A stretch of DNA of 64,000 nucleotides from NCBI RefSeq assembly GCF_000421965.1, contig NZ_ATAY01000020.1:1-64000 (forward strand). The letters are read 5' to 3'. Source of the DNA: Ruminiclostridium papyrosolvens C7. GTDB lineage: Bacteria > Bacillota > Clostridia > Acetivibrionales > DSM-1351. Under the pieces are notes generated by a model. It did not search any database and was not told where the DNA came from. It was given only the letters and a program-made list of their open reading frames with translations. Shown here piece after piece: positions 53,034-62,405 of this stretch. How positions within the stretch are numbered: position 1 is the stretch's first letter; the number at the start of each line of letters is the position of its first letter. The position numbers and the translations under genes are program-made.

Positions 53034-55112
53034 ATGGATATGAGTCAGTATTTACAAATATTCATAGAGGAAGCAAAAGAACACGTTCAGAGCTTGAATG
53101 AATGTCTTTTGCAGATAGAAAAGGATCCTGAAGATAAAGATGTGTTGAACGAGATATTCAGGGTAGCACATACACTTAAAGGAATGGCAGGAACCATGGG
53201 CTATACGAAAATGACAAAGTTAACCCATGATATGGAAAATGTTCTTCATGCTATTAGAAACGATGAAATCAAGGTTACTTCAGACCTTGTTGACGTATTG
53301 TTCAAGTGTCTTGATGCACTTGAAAATTATGTAAACAGTGTAGTTAATACCGGCGGCGAAGGCGATAAAGATTATAAAAACGTAATAGATGCTCTTAATG
53401 AGATACTTGCCAATAAGGGTACTGTTAAAGCTCCGGAGAAAACAAGAACAGCGGAGAAGACAGAACAGCCTGTTAATGAGGGTAAATATTTAACTGCACA
53501 GCTCCAAATTGACGAGTTTGAGAAAAATGCAGTCAATAAAGCGATAGATATGGGTATTAATGCATTAAAAATTACGCTGGTGCTTAACAGCGGATGTCTG
53601 TTGAAGTCAGCGAGAGCATTCATATTGTTCCAGACCTTGGAAAGATATGGTGAAATCATAAAGTCACAGCCTTCAGTGCAGGATATTGAAGATGAAAAAT
53701 TTGATAATGAATTTACAGTAATTGTAGTATCAAAAGAAAATGAACAGCTTTTTGCAAAGGAATTGAACTCCATAGCAGAGGTTGATGAAGTAATTATAAC
53801 CACTCTTGAAAAGTTTGATGCTGACAGTTCGTCTTCAGTTGCAGATGCAAATAAACCTGTTTCTGAGGCAAAAGCCAGTGAAACTGCGCAGGAGGCTCAA
53901 AAACATGCAGTTGAGAGTCAGGAAGCGGCAAAACCAAGTACTAATAACGCTCCTAAAAAAACACAGAGAACAGTCAGGGTTGATATAGACAGACTTGATG
54001 TTTTAATGAATCTGGTTGGAGAACTTATAATAACAAAGACAAGACTTGAAGGAACTGATATAACCGAGAAGCCTCAGGAATACCACGAAACTCTTGAATA
54101 CCTCGAAAGAATAACAACTAATCTGAATGACGCCGTTATGAAGGTTAGAATGGTTCCTGTTGAGACCGTATTCAATCGTTTCCCTAGAATGATAAGAGAT
54201 ATTGCAAAGGATTTGGGAAAAGAAATAGAATTGAAGATGTCGGGTGAAGAAACAGAACTTGACAGGACTGTTATTGATGAAATCGGAGATCCTCTTATAC
54301 ACTTGCTCAGAAATTCCTGCGACCACGGTCTGGAATCTACCGAGAAAAGAAAAGAACTTGGCAAGTCTGACGTAGGAAGAATCAACCTTACAGCATACCA
54401 GTCAGGAAATAACGTATTAATTGAGGTTGAAGATGACGGTGCAGGCATAAATATAGAAAAGATAAAAAACAAAGCTATTGAAAACGGTATAATAACTAAA
54501 GAAGCTGCTAATTCCATGACTCAACAGGATGCTATAGAGCTTCTTTTCAGACCAAGCTTCAGCACAGCCGACAAGATTACAGGGTTATCAGGTAGAGGTG
54601 TGGGCCTTGACGTGGTTAAAACCAAAATTGAGCAGCTTGGAGGTACGGTAGAAGTTGAAACACAAAGCGGTAAGGGAAGTAAATTTATTATAAAATTGCC
54701 GCTGACTCTGGCAATATACCAGGCATTACTGGTAAATGTAGGTGGAGAAAAATATGCCATACCGTTAGGTGCTATTTATCAGATATACAATTGGTCTGCT
54801 GAAGAAGTTAAAACTGTTCAGGGACAGGAAGTTATATTGCTTCGTAACATGGTTGTGCCTATCACAAGGCTTGCCGATTCTCTGGAGGTTCCAAACCGTG
54901 ATGAGCAGGCTAACCAGAAGCAGTTAAAGATAGTAATCGTAAGAAAAGGTGAAAAGCTGACAGGACTTGTTGTAGACAGTGTTATAGGACAACAGGAGAT
55001 AGTTATTAAGTCCTTGGGCAAACTCCTGACCGGAATCAAGTATTTAGCAGGGGCTACAATACTTGGAGACGGAAATGTGGCATTAATAGTTGATGTAAAT
55101 TCTATTACTTAA
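53034..55112 (+). CDS. cheA: Chemotaxis histidine kinase CheA
   Basis: A 692-residue kinase with the P1-P5 layout. P1 Hpt with phosphoryl His46 (VAHTLKGMAGTMG), P2 (about 160-260) that docks CheY/CheB, an acidic-Ala linker, P3 dimerisation helices (about 310-370), P4 ATPase (N box HLLRNSCDHGLES, G1 VEDDGAGI, G2 GRGVGLDVVK) and P5 CheW-like domain to the end. It works with CheW and receptors at the membrane. Confidence 0.96.
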   Translation: MDMSQYLQIFIEEAKEHVQSLNECLLQIEKDPEDKDVLNEIFRVAHTLKGMAGTMGYTKMTKLTHDMENVLHAIRNDEIKVTSDLVDVLFKCLDALENYVNSVVNTGGEGDKDYKNVIDALNEILANKGTVKAPEKTRTAEKTEQPVNEGKYLTAQLQIDEFEKNAVNKAIDMGINALKITLVLNSGCLLKSARAFILFQTLERYGEIIKSQPSVQDIEDEKFDNEFTVIVVSKENEQLFAKELNSIAEVDEVIITTLEKFDADSSSSVADANKPVSEAKASETAQEAQKHAVESQEAAKPSTNNAPKKTQRTVRVDIDRLDVLMNLVGELIITKTRLEGTDITEKPQEYHETLEYLERITTNLNDAVMKVRMVPVETVFNRFPRMIRDIAKDLGKEIELKMSGEETELDRTVIDEIGDPLIHLLRNSCDHGLESTEKRKELGKSDVGRINLTAYQSGNNVLIEVEDDGAGINIEKIKNKAIENGIITKEAANSMTQQDAIELLFRPSFSTADKITGLSGRGVGLDVVKTKIEQLGGTVEVETQSGKGSKFIIKLPLTLAIYQALLVNVGGEKYAIPLGAIYQIYNWSAEEVKTVQGQEVILLRNMVVPITRLADSLEVPNRDEQANQKQLKIVIVRKGEKLTGLVVDSVIGQQEIVIKSLGKLLTGIKYLAGATILGDGNVALIVDVNSIT

Positions 55113-55247
55113 CAACGAGAACTATTTTTAATTTGCATATGCGAAATCCGTATAGGATTAGCAAATAAAATAATAAAATGGCACAGACAGGAAAGAGGCA
55201 GTTATACTATACAATTACTTTGGTCTGTGACGGAAATGGAGATAAAT

Positions 55248-55694
55248 ATGGCTGACTTACAACTTCAAGAATTTGAAACAAAACAGTTTATTGTATTTAG
55301 TCTCGGAGAAGAACGTTTTGGTATTGACTCACTAAAAATTACCACTATAGACAGGATGAAAACAATAACAAGGGTACCTAAAACACCACCGTTTATTAAG
55401 GGTGTTATAAATTTAAGAGGAGATATAATCCCTGTAATGGATTTAAGACTGAAATTCAATCTTCCCGTGGCAGAAGAGACAGAAGAAACACGTATAATAA
55501 TTTTGAAGCTTGAAGAAGTTTCGATAGGAGTTATAGTTGATCAGGTACTTCAAACAATACAGCTGGGCGGAGAGTCTATTGAGAGTGCTGCAAGTTTGAT
55601 GAACAGTACTATAGCTGACTATATATTCGGAATTGGCAAGGTTGATGGAGAAATTGTAACACTTCTGAATTTCGATAAGCTTGTTAAAATATAA
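55248..55694 (+). CDS. cheW: Chemotaxis coupling protein CheW
   Basis: A 148-residue SH3-like adaptor linking receptors to CheA. Landmarks: KQFIVFSLGEERFGIDSLKI and VINLRGDIIPVMDLRLKF. ATG at 55248 follows GGAGAT at normal distance; the earlier ATG at 55227 lacks a site. A 135-bp gap separates it from cheA; no strong promoter is evident there. Confidence 0.94.
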   Translation: MADLQLQEFETKQFIVFSLGEERFGIDSLKITTIDRMKTITRVPKTPPFIKGVINLRGDIIPVMDLRLKFNLPVAEETEETRIIILKLEEVSIGVIVDQVLQTIQLGGESIESAASLMNSTIADYIFGIGKVDGEIVTLLNFDKLVKI

Positions 55695-55725
55695 TTGTTT
55701 AAAAATAAAATTAGGGGTATGAGTG

Positions 55726-56346
55726 ATGTCAATTAGTTTTGATGAATTAAACAATATTCAGATGGATGTGCTTAGGGAGATTGGAAATATAGGCGCAGGA
55801 AATGCAGTAACTTCTTTGGCCAAAATGATAGACAAAAAAGTGGATATGGCTGTTCCTGAAGTTAAAATAATGGGATTTGACAGGGTCAGTCAGATTCTTG
55901 GCGGTGAAGAAATACTTGTCGTTGGAATCTTGCTTAATGTAAATGGGGATATAACCGGTAATATGATGTTTATTTTAGACATTAATGCTGCAAGAAAACT
56001 GGTAAATATATTACTGGGTTCACATGACGAAACTAATTTGAATTTTAACGAATTGGAGTTATCTGCGCTAAAGGAAATCGGCAACATACTAACGGCATCA
56101 TATCTTTCAGCATTGGCAGGCTTGACAAACTTAAAAATATTGCCTTCTGTACCGGAACTGGCTATTGACATGGCAGGCGCAATACTAAGCGTACCAGCAA
56201 TTGAGTTTGGAAAGGTTGGCGATTCGGTATTGTACATAGAGACTGAGTTTAGTGAAGGTATTACAAGGGTTTTCGGAGACTTTTTACTGATACCTGATGT
56301 TGAATCATACGAGATACTATTAAGAGCATTGGGAGTTATAGAATAA
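55726..56346 (+). CDS. cheC: CheY-P phosphatase CheC
   Basis: A 206-residue CheC with both phosphatase motifs: LREIGNIGAGNAVTSLAKM near the start and LKEIGNILTASYLSALAG in the second half. It dephosphorylates CheY and is stimulated by CheD, whose gene overlaps its stop by one base. With fliY broken, this is the intact CheY-P phosphatase in the window. Confidence 0.93.
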   Translation: MSISFDELNNIQMDVLREIGNIGAGNAVTSLAKMIDKKVDMAVPEVKIMGFDRVSQILGGEEILVVGILLNVNGDITGNMMFILDINAARKLVNILLGSHDETNLNFNELELSALKEIGNILTASYLSALAGLTNLKILPSVPELAIDMAGAILSVPAIEFGKVGDSVLYIETEFSEGITRVFGDFLLIPDVESYEILLRALGVIE

Positions 56347-56834
56347 TGGATATTGAAATTATAAAGGTCGGTATGGCTGACCTTAATTCATCACGTCATC
56401 CTTGTATGATAACTACACTAGGTCTTGGTTCATGTGTAGGGGTTGCCCTGTATGATTCTACATCAAAAATAGCCGGATTAGCACACGTTATGCTGCCTTG
56501 CAGCGAACAGGCAAAAAATAACAGTAATATTGCCAAGTTTGCTGATACGGCTATAGTTAAATTAGTAGATGACATGATAAAGCTTGGCGCAAGGAAGGAC
56601 AAGATAGTAGCAAAACTAGCCGGTGGAGCCCAAATGTTCGTATTCAATCAAAGTTCGGATTTAATGAGAATAGGATACAGAAATGTGGTTGCTTCAAAGG
56701 AAAAACTCAAACTATTAAATATTCCCATCATATCGGAGGATACAGGAGGAAATTACGGACGTACCATAGAATTGTATTCCGATGATGGGAGACTAATGAT
56801 AAAAACAATCGGTTTTGGAATAAAACAAATATAA
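56346..56834 (+). CDS. cheD: Chemoreceptor glutamine deamidase CheD
   Basis: A 162-residue deamidase acting on receptor glutamines. The catalytic Cys30 (LGLGSCVGVALYD) and His47 (GLAHVMLP) are present. It also binds CheC to tune receptors. Start overlaps the cheC stop (TAATG), as in Bacillus and Thermotoga. Confidence 0.94.
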   Translation: MDIEIIKVGMADLNSSRHPCMITTLGLGSCVGVALYDSTSKIAGLAHVMLPCSEQAKNNSNIAKFADTAIVKLVDDMIKLGARKDKIVAKLAGGAQMFVFNQSSDLMRIGYRNVVASKEKLKLLNIPIISEDTGGNYGRTIELYSDDGRLMIKTIGFGIKQI

Positions 56835-56872
56835 AGAAGCATATGATTTTGTTTTACAACTGAGGTGTAAGA

Positions 56873-57262
56873 ATGGAGACAATCATGAAAATACCGTTTC
56901 TATTTGCATTATTTGCAGCTATTATAACAGGATTAATCGGTATTAGCAATAATAAAAGCATGAATCAGACTTGTATGTATATGATAATCGCAATGCTAAT
57001 CTTTTATTTTATCGGTACAATATTAAAAACTACTATTACCGGCATTGTAGAAGAGCAAAACAAGCTGAAGGAGCAGGCTGAAAAGGAAAAGAAGGAAAGG
57101 GAAAATCAGGAGATATTAAGAATAGAAAAAGAGAATGCAGAAAAATTGGCCAAAGAACAACATTTAGGTAACATCTTGGATTTAGTCGCAGATAGCAATC
57201 TAGACGATGGCTTTACTCCACTAGATTTATCACAGGCAGTGAGGACTAGAATGAAAGAGTAA
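56873..57262 (+). CDS. Uncharacterised membrane protein before sigD
   Basis: A 129-residue protein with two N-terminal membrane helices (IPFLFALFAAIITGLIGI and TCMYMIIAMLIFYFIGTIL), a Lys/Glu-rich coiled coil (about 65-100) and a polar tail (LDLVADSNLDDGFTPLDLSQ). I do not recognise a named family. It sits between cheD and fliA with a GAGGTG ribosome site, so it belongs to the operon. It may be a membrane anchor or regulator; this is a guess. Confidence 0.75.
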   Translation: METIMKIPFLFALFAAIITGLIGISNNKSMNQTCMYMIIAMLIFYFIGTILKTTITGIVEEQNKLKEQAEKEKKERENQEILRIEKENAEKLAKEQHLGNILDLVADSNLDDGFTPLDLSQAVRTRMKE

Positions 57263-57304
57263 CTTTAGTGATATTTATAGTAAGATACTAATTGGAGGAC
57301 TAAC

Positions 57305-58069
57305 ATGTTTAGCGAAAGTATTAATCATCTGTGGAAACAGTATATTGAAACTAAAGATGCTGCTGCAAAAGAAAAGTTAATAATTCAATACGCATACCTG
57401 ATAAAGTATGTTGCAGGAAGGTTAAGTATATATTTTGGTTCGAATGTGGAATTTGATGATTTGGTTGGATACGGTGCATTCGGACTTATAGATGCAATAG
57501 AAAAATATGATCTTGCTAAGGGTGTTAAATTTGAAACATATGCCTCTTTAAGAATAAGAGGTTCAATTATAGATAGCATACGTGATATGGATTGGGTTCC
57601 CAGGTCTCTGAGGCAAAAAAACAAGGAACTCGAAAAAGTATATGCTGAAATAGAAAACGAAAAAGGCCATACTGCATCCGATAAGGAAGTGGCTGAGAAA
57701 ATGGGTTTGGGTATGGACGATTTTTATAAATTATTAAACGACGTAAATGTGTCCTCAATGATGTCTCTTGATGAGTTCATGGAACAAAATTACGAGAGAG
57801 GGCTTGAAATATTCAGTGAAAGTACTGAGGACAAACCGGAGGCTTCTCTGGAATTTAATGAAATGAAGCAACTTCTTGCAGATTCTATAGATAAGTTGCC
57901 TGAGAAAGAAAAAGCAGTAATTACATTCTATTATTTTGAAGAACTGACTTTAAAGGAAATAAGTGCTATAATGAATGTAACCGAATCAAGAATTTCTCAG
58001 TTGCATACAAAGGCACTACTTAGAATGAAGGGAAAGCTGTTTAGGCATAGGATAATGCTTGAATCGTAA
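57305..58069 (+). CDS. sigD: Flagellar sigma factor FliA (sigma-D)
   Basis: A 254-residue sigma-28 for late flagellar and chemotaxis genes. Region 2 has EFDDLVGYGAFGLIDAIEKY and FETYASLRIRGSIIDSIRDMDWVPRS, the sigma-28 hallmark. Region 4 has LTLKEISAIMNVTESRISQL. GGAGG precedes the ATG. Placing it near the end of the long operon, as in Bacillus, couples its level to full operon transcription. Its anti-sigma FlgM is not in the window. Confidence 0.96.
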   Translation: MFSESINHLWKQYIETKDAAAKEKLIIQYAYLIKYVAGRLSIYFGSNVEFDDLVGYGAFGLIDAIEKYDLAKGVKFETYASLRIRGSIIDSIRDMDWVPRSLRQKNKELEKVYAEIENEKGHTASDKEVAEKMGLGMDDFYKLLNDVNVSSMMSLDEFMEQNYERGLEIFSESTEDKPEASLEFNEMKQLLADSIDKLPEKEKAVITFYYFEELTLKEISAIMNVTESRISQLHTKALLRMKGKLFRHRIMLES

Positions 58070-58079
58070 AGGAGAAAAT

Positions 58080-59471
58080 ATGGTAGAACAAAAAGATTTG
58101 AAAATTTTGGTAACAGTTTCACCAGACGAGCTAAAAGCTTTTGTAACACTTTACAACACCGGAGACAATTTAGCAATTAAAAAAGATGAGATTATCGGTG
58201 CTCTTGACAGTCAGAGAGTAGTTTTTGGAATCAAGGAAGATATAATAGAATTTCTTGTTGAAAGCCCTATGTATAACGAAGCGTTTTGTGTAGCAGAAGG
58301 CATTGCACCCCAAAACGGTAAAAATGGGATGGTTACATATCATTTTAACACTGATGTTAACAAAACTCCAACTCTAATGGAGGATGGCAGGATAAATTAC
58401 AGAGAGTTAAATCTGATTCAGTCGGTCCAGGAGGGTCAGGTACTTTGCTCATTGGTTCCTCCTGTAAAAGGAGTGGAAGGAAAAACCGTTAAAGGGAGAG
58501 TTATTGCTGCTGTAAACGGTAAACCTGCGGTACTCCCAAGAGGTAAGAATGTTACGATATCTGAGGATGGACAAAATCTTGTTGCAACTACTGCAGGAGA
58601 GGTTGAATATCTGGATGCTACGAAAGTAAGTGTATATACAAACCATGAAGTTCCTGCTGATGTAGATAATTCAACAGGAAATGTAAGTTTCGTAGGGAGC
58701 GTTATTATTAAGGGAAATGTTTTATCAGGTTTCTCAGTAGAAGCTGGTGGAAATGTTGAAGTATTTGGGGTAGTTGAAGGTGCAACAATTAAAGCCGGTG
58801 GGAATATTATATTACGACGGGGAATGCAGGGTATGGGTAAAGGCACACTCATTGCCGGCGGTGATATAGTAGCAAGATACATAGAATACAGCAGCATAGA
58901 AGCAAATAATAATATTCAGGCAGAAGCCGTAATGCACAGTAATGTAAAATGCGGAAACAAGCTTGAGCTAACCGGAAACAAGGGACTTCTGGTGGGAGGT
59001 ACCTGTAAAGTCGGCAACATTGTAGTTGCTAAGGTTATCGGATCACATATGGCTACAATTACAGACATTGAAGTAGGTTCGGATCCTTCTGTAAGAGAAA
59101 GATACAAAAATGCAAGAGAAGAAATGATTTCAATGGAAAGTGATATAAAAAAGGCAGATCAGGCAATCACAATATTACGCAAGATGGAAAGTGCGGGTGC
59201 ATTGACTCCGGATAAGCAGGAGATTTTAACAAAGAGTGTTCGGACAAAAGTTTATCTATCAACAAAGATTCAGGAAGTAAAGCATGAAGTTGCAGCTTTG
59301 GATGAGAAGTTGCAACAGGAAGGCAATGGCAAGATTCGTGCACTAAGTTATATTTATCCCGGAGTAAAGGTTTCCATCGGAACATGTATGATGTATGTAA
59401 AGGAACCTCTTCAATACTGTACCTTGTACAGAGACGGAGCAGATGTACGTGTTGGACCTATTGACAAGTAA
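58080..59471 (+). CDS. FapA/DUF342-family protein
   Basis: A 463-residue protein of the DUF342 (flagellar assembly protein A) family. The N-terminal part (about 1-150) is poorly conserved; a right-handed beta-helix-like core (about 165-320) has glycine-rich rungs such as GNVEVFGVVEGATIKAGGN. A coiled coil (about 350-420) follows. In Vibrio FapA affects flagellar assembly; in Firmicutes its task is unknown. AAAGGAG precedes ATG 58080. It directly follows sigD. Confidence 0.85.
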   Translation: MVEQKDLKILVTVSPDELKAFVTLYNTGDNLAIKKDEIIGALDSQRVVFGIKEDIIEFLVESPMYNEAFCVAEGIAPQNGKNGMVTYHFNTDVNKTPTLMEDGRINYRELNLIQSVQEGQVLCSLVPPVKGVEGKTVKGRVIAAVNGKPAVLPRGKNVTISEDGQNLVATTAGEVEYLDATKVSVYTNHEVPADVDNSTGNVSFVGSVIIKGNVLSGFSVEAGGNVEVFGVVEGATIKAGGNIILRRGMQGMGKGTLIAGGDIVARYIEYSSIEANNNIQAEAVMHSNVKCGNKLELTGNKGLLVGGTCKVGNIVVAKVIGSHMATITDIEVGSDPSVRERYKNAREEMISMESDIKKADQAITILRKMESAGALTPDKQEILTKSVRTKVYLSTKIQEVKHEVAALDEKLQQEGNGKIRALSYIYPGVKVSIGTCMMYVKEPLQYCTLYRDGADVRVGPIDK

Positions 59472-59562
59472 TAAGAGATCGGCTAATGCTCTTTCCATAT
59501 GCTTATTACAAGTATTTCTAAGGATTGTTTATTAAATAAATCCGGCATGGGGGGCGGTTTTT

Positions 59563-59847
59563 TTGTCAATAAAACCTATAGATTTTCAGATGGTAATTCC
59601 AAAAACATCGGAAGTATCAAAGATGTATAACGATGACGTTAATAAAAATCAGGCAATTCAGCAGCAGCAGCAAACAGCCAGTCAGATGAAAATAGACAAT
59701 AATCTGAAACAGGTTGTTAATAGAGAAAATGTACAAAACGGTCGTGTTAAAGAAAAACAGGAAAAAGACAATTCAAGGCAGAATGAAAAGAAAAAGAAAC
59801 GGCAGAATAAGGATGATGACAGACCCACAATAGACATCAGGGTCTGA
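59563..59847 (+). CDS. Small basic flagellar-operon protein (hypothetical, 94 aa)
   Basis: Highly polar, Lys/Gln/Asn-rich and probably disordered, with a Gln run (QQQQQ) and a basic stretch (NEKKKKRQNKDDD). No domain recognised. The start is TTG behind GGGGGGCGG. It lies in the operon between the FapA-like and DUF6115 genes; similar small polar genes sit here in related clostridia. Confidence 0.65.
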   Translation: MSIKPIDFQMVIPKTSEVSKMYNDDVNKNQAIQQQQQTASQMKIDNNLKQVVNRENVQNGRVKEKQEKDNSRQNEKKKKRQNKDDDRPTIDIRV

Positions 59848-59878
59848 TAAAAACAAAGGATAAGTTCTAGAGGTGGAT

Positions 59879-60511
59879 ATGGGAGCATTTTACGTTACTA
59901 TAATATTCTTGGGAGTTATTTTGGTAGCAGTATCCCTCTTCCTGATTATAATGGATAGGGCTAACGGTAAAGACTTTTTTAAAGAATTTGATCGCAAAAA
60001 AGACGAGATGTTCGGTTTAATTCAGGATTCAGAAGAAATGATACATGAACTTAACAGAATGTCTGATTACGTTGTAACAGTAATTTCTGAAAAAAATCAG
60101 GAATTTTTCAAAAAAGTTAAAGATATGGATAACCAAGATAAAGTTGAAGAAAAACCTGTTAACAAAAATCAACAACAGACACAAATAGAGGCACCGGTTA
60201 TTTCAGTTCCGGAGATTTCAACTGAAGTGGATAAGATTAATCAGCAAATAAATCAGGATATTCAAAAGCTTACAAATATACAGAGTTACAAGAATATGCA
60301 AAGCGGCAAAAAGCAGCAAAACGAGCCAACCAATGAAACAATCGAAGCCAGCGAAGACGATGAGAAGCCTTCAAAATTAGTACTTAACAGCAGAAGAAAG
60401 CAAGTACTGCAATTAATCGAACAGGGCTTGAGCAATGACGAAATTGCAGAGAAAATGAAAATGGGAAAAGGTGAAATCGGACTTATACGTGGTTTAAGCA
60501 GCAGTAAATAG
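59879..60511 (+). CDS. DUF6115-type membrane protein with C-terminal HTH
   Basis: A 210-residue protein with one N-terminal membrane helix (YVTIIFLGVILVAVSLFLII), a charged coiled coil (about 35-150) and a C-terminal helix-turn-helix-like DUF6115 segment (VLQLIEQGLSNDEIAEKMKM). The position after sigD and the layout recall swrB/ylxL of Bacillus, which promotes flagellar export-apparatus activity, but similarity is only in layout. ATG 59879 follows GAGGTGG. Confidence 0.75.
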   Translation: MGAFYVTIIFLGVILVAVSLFLIIMDRANGKDFFKEFDRKKDEMFGLIQDSEEMIHELNRMSDYVVTVISEKNQEFFKKVKDMDNQDKVEEKPVNKNQQQTQIEAPVISVPEISTEVDKINQQINQDIQKLTNIQSYKNMQSGKKQQNEPTNETIEASEDDEKPSKLVLNSRRKQVLQLIEQGLSNDEIAEKMKMGKGEIGLIRGLSSSK

Positions 60512-60556
60512 TGCAAATCTACAATTTAGAAGTGATATTCGCATAGGAGTATACAG

Positions 60557-61087
60557 ATGAGAAAAGTGCACGAGAAAAGTATTTTGTTGGGAATCGGTAT
60601 CGGAATGATTATAACCGCAATAGCCGGGATGATTTATTCCGGGGGGACACAAAAGGAACTAACCAAGGATGAGATAATCAGCCGTGCCAAGAGTTATGGT
60701 TTGATAGAACCGGTCAAATTATTAAACGAAGATAATTCGGAAGCATCAGACAGTACAGTTGCTCATACAACAAGTGAAAAGTCACCGGGAGCAAGTACAG
60801 TTTCTCAGGCTTCAACAGAGGTTGCGGATAAAACAAGCAACGCAAACAAAGAGAAAACAAGTACTGATACTAACGAACGAAATATTGTAATTAAAATAGA
60901 AGACGGTCATATTTCAAACGAGGTAATGAAACAACTTCTTAACAAAGGAATTATAACAAGTGAAAAAGATTTTACCAATGTTATTCATTCTTACAAGGCT
61001 TCCAGAAAGATTATTTCGGGAACATATAAGTTTAAGAAAAATGAGGATTTAGACTACCTCGTAAAGAAAATATGTGGTATTAAATAG
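60557..61087 (+). CDS. Short MltG/YceG-like membrane protein
   Basis: A 176-residue protein with one N-terminal membrane helix (SILLGIGIGMIITAIAGMIY), a Ser/Thr-rich linker (about 55-110) and a C-terminal part (VIKIEDGHISNEVMKQLLNK, GTYKFKKNEDLDYLVKKI) like the LysM-like start of MltG endolytic transglycosylases. The catalytic MltG domain is missing, so no enzyme activity is expected. Last gene of the flagellar operon. Confidence 0.7.
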   Translation: MRKVHEKSILLGIGIGMIITAIAGMIYSGGTQKELTKDEIISRAKSYGLIEPVKLLNEDNSEASDSTVAHTTSEKSPGASTVSQASTEVADKTSNANKEKTSTDTNERNIVIKIEDGHISNEVMKQLLNKGIITSEKDFTNVIHSYKASRKIISGTYKFKKNEDLDYLVKKICGIK

Positions 61088-61123
61088 CTTGTTAAAAATT
61101 ATTAGTTTTTTGTAATTTTAGTA

Positions 61124-61152
61124 TTGCGTTATCTTATTTTCTGTGTTAATAT
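61124..61152 (+). promoter_or_regulatory. Promoter of tRNA-Leu
   Basis: TTGCGT (61124-61129), a 17-bp spacer and TAATAT (61147-61152), about 25 bp before the tRNA. Confidence 0.5.
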
Positions 61153-61176
61153 ATACAAGCAGCAGATGTTATGTAT

Positions 61177-61263
61177 GCCGAAGTGGTGAAACTGGCAGAC
61201 GCACTGGACTCAAAATCCAGCGGTAGCGATACCGTACCGGTTCGATTCCGGTCTTCGGCACCA
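61177..61263 (+). tRNA. tRNA-Leu (anticodon CAA), CCA encoded
   Basis: GCCGAAG pairs with CTTCGGC in the acceptor stem, and CCA is encoded. The anticodon stem CTGGA/TCCAG carries loop CTCAAAA with anticodon CAA (reads UUG). A long variable arm typical of leucine tRNA follows (CGGTAGCGATACCG), then the T arm CCGGTTCGATTCCGG. A terminator follows after the CCA. Confidence 0.97.
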
Positions 61264-61268
61264 AATAG

Positions 61269-61308
61269 AAAACCTTGTAACTTAAACAGTTACAGGGTTT
61301 TTATTTTT
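61269..61308 (+). terminator. Terminator after tRNA-Leu
   Basis: AACCTTGTAACT pairs with AGTTACAGGGTT around a short loop, followed by TTTATTTTTAT. Confidence 0.75.
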
Positions 61309-61485
61309 ATATTTTTGACCTCTGGACTTATCTGGTGACAGCAAATGTAATGTTCAGAGAGATAAATTATGCCGCTATTGGAAAGCTGAGTACCAAAAAT
61401 ATTCTTATATGTTAATTTGGTGATTTATAAGTACCTTGTTTATTTAACAAAGTTCAGTTTAAATGAATGAAGGAAGGTGTTTAAT

Positions 61486-61710
61486 ATGGGATATTTATCC
61501 ATATTAGAAGTAAAGAATCAAACAATTGAGCTTTACAAAAAATTACATCAGAGTCACGATTTACACAGTTTCATTTGCTTTGGTTCAACCTATGAAGATT
61601 GCATGCCATACGTAGATATTGACAATAAAGGTTACCATATAAAATGTTATGAGAGAGGAAAACTAATACAGGATAATGTAACAAGCAGCATTGATGAACT
61701 TCTCTGCTAA
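61486..61710 (+). CDS. Hypothetical protein, 74 aa, in tRNA-Leu island
   Basis: A small soluble protein beginning MGYLSILEVKNQTIEL, with ICFGSTYEDCMPYVDIDNKG in the middle and no membrane segment or signal. I do not recognise it; its length and pairing with a DUF3885-like gene resemble immunity-type genes, but that is a guess. ATG 61486 follows AGGAAGGTG; the GTG at 61477 overlaps that site. Confidence 0.7.
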   Translation: MGYLSILEVKNQTIELYKKLHQSHDLHSFICFGSTYEDCMPYVDIDNKGYHIKCYERGKLIQDNVTSSIDELLC

Positions 61711-61777
61711 TGGTAGAGAATGTTTTAAACATAAAATTATAGCTTATGTAGGTAAAGCTAAAGACGGGAATGATTAT

Positions 61778-62386
61778 ATGGATAAATTATTGAAAGATTT
61801 TTTAAATAAAAATTACCCAGATATCAACCATGATATACATGTAAGATTTGAACTCGGAGACCCTTTCCCGAACGGGTCAGATGAAAGAATTAGACAAGTA
61901 ATATATAGGGCTACATCAATATTCGAAAATATTTTTTCTGAGGAAGATTATATCTACTTGGTTATTAAAGATTGGGAGAATGAAGACCCAATGTTTGGTA
62001 ATACTACACCCCAGTATCTTTATACCGTATTCAATACTGCTGGTGCGGATACGGACGTTGTAGAAGTAGAGGATGAAGATGTGGATGGGGAAAAGATTTA
62101 TCAAACACATAAAGAGTATTCTATTAAAATTAAAGTAGAAAACATCGACTATAAAAATATATTAACTGGGATTGGAAATTATGAACAAGGGCGTGAACCT
62201 TCAATTGGCCAAAGTATTTACTTTATCAGTGTAGAAAAGAATGTAATATTTTATATGTACGATGATAGGGGATGTTTAGTATCGTCTAATTCGCCTGCTA
62301 ACATTAAATTTTTATATAATAAGTTTAACGATTGGCTAGTTGAGTATTATAGAAAATACTTTGATAGTATATTTGAAAAGAAATAA
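61778..62386 (+). CDS. DUF3885-like protein
   Basis: A soluble protein of about 202 residues. The segments VRFELGDPFPNGSDERI, YLVIKDWENEDP and the late IFYMYDDRGCLVSS fit the DUF3885 family, which is scattered in Firmicutes and often near toxin/immunity genes; no function is established. Start choice is uncertain: the ATG at 61778 gives the family length, while a longer frame from 61691 overlaps the gene before and has no ribosome site. The island is AT-rich compared with its flanks. Confidence 0.7.
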   Translation: MDKLLKDFLNKNYPDINHDIHVRFELGDPFPNGSDERIRQVIYRATSIFENIFSEEDYIYLVIKDWENEDPMFGNTTPQYLYTVFNTAGADTDVVEVEDEDVDGEKIYQTHKEYSIKIKVENIDYKNILTGIGNYEQGREPSIGQSIYFISVEKNVIFYMYDDRGCLVSSNSPANIKFLYNKFNDWLVEYYRKYFDSIFEKK

Positions 62387-62405
62387 GGTTATTTATCCTG
62401 TACGA

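Noticed and set aside
59640-59690. CAG-rich run as a tandem repeat or CRISPR-like array
   Set aside because: It codes for a short glutamine run in a polar protein; there are no spaced repeats, and no CRISPR array was seen anywhere in the window.
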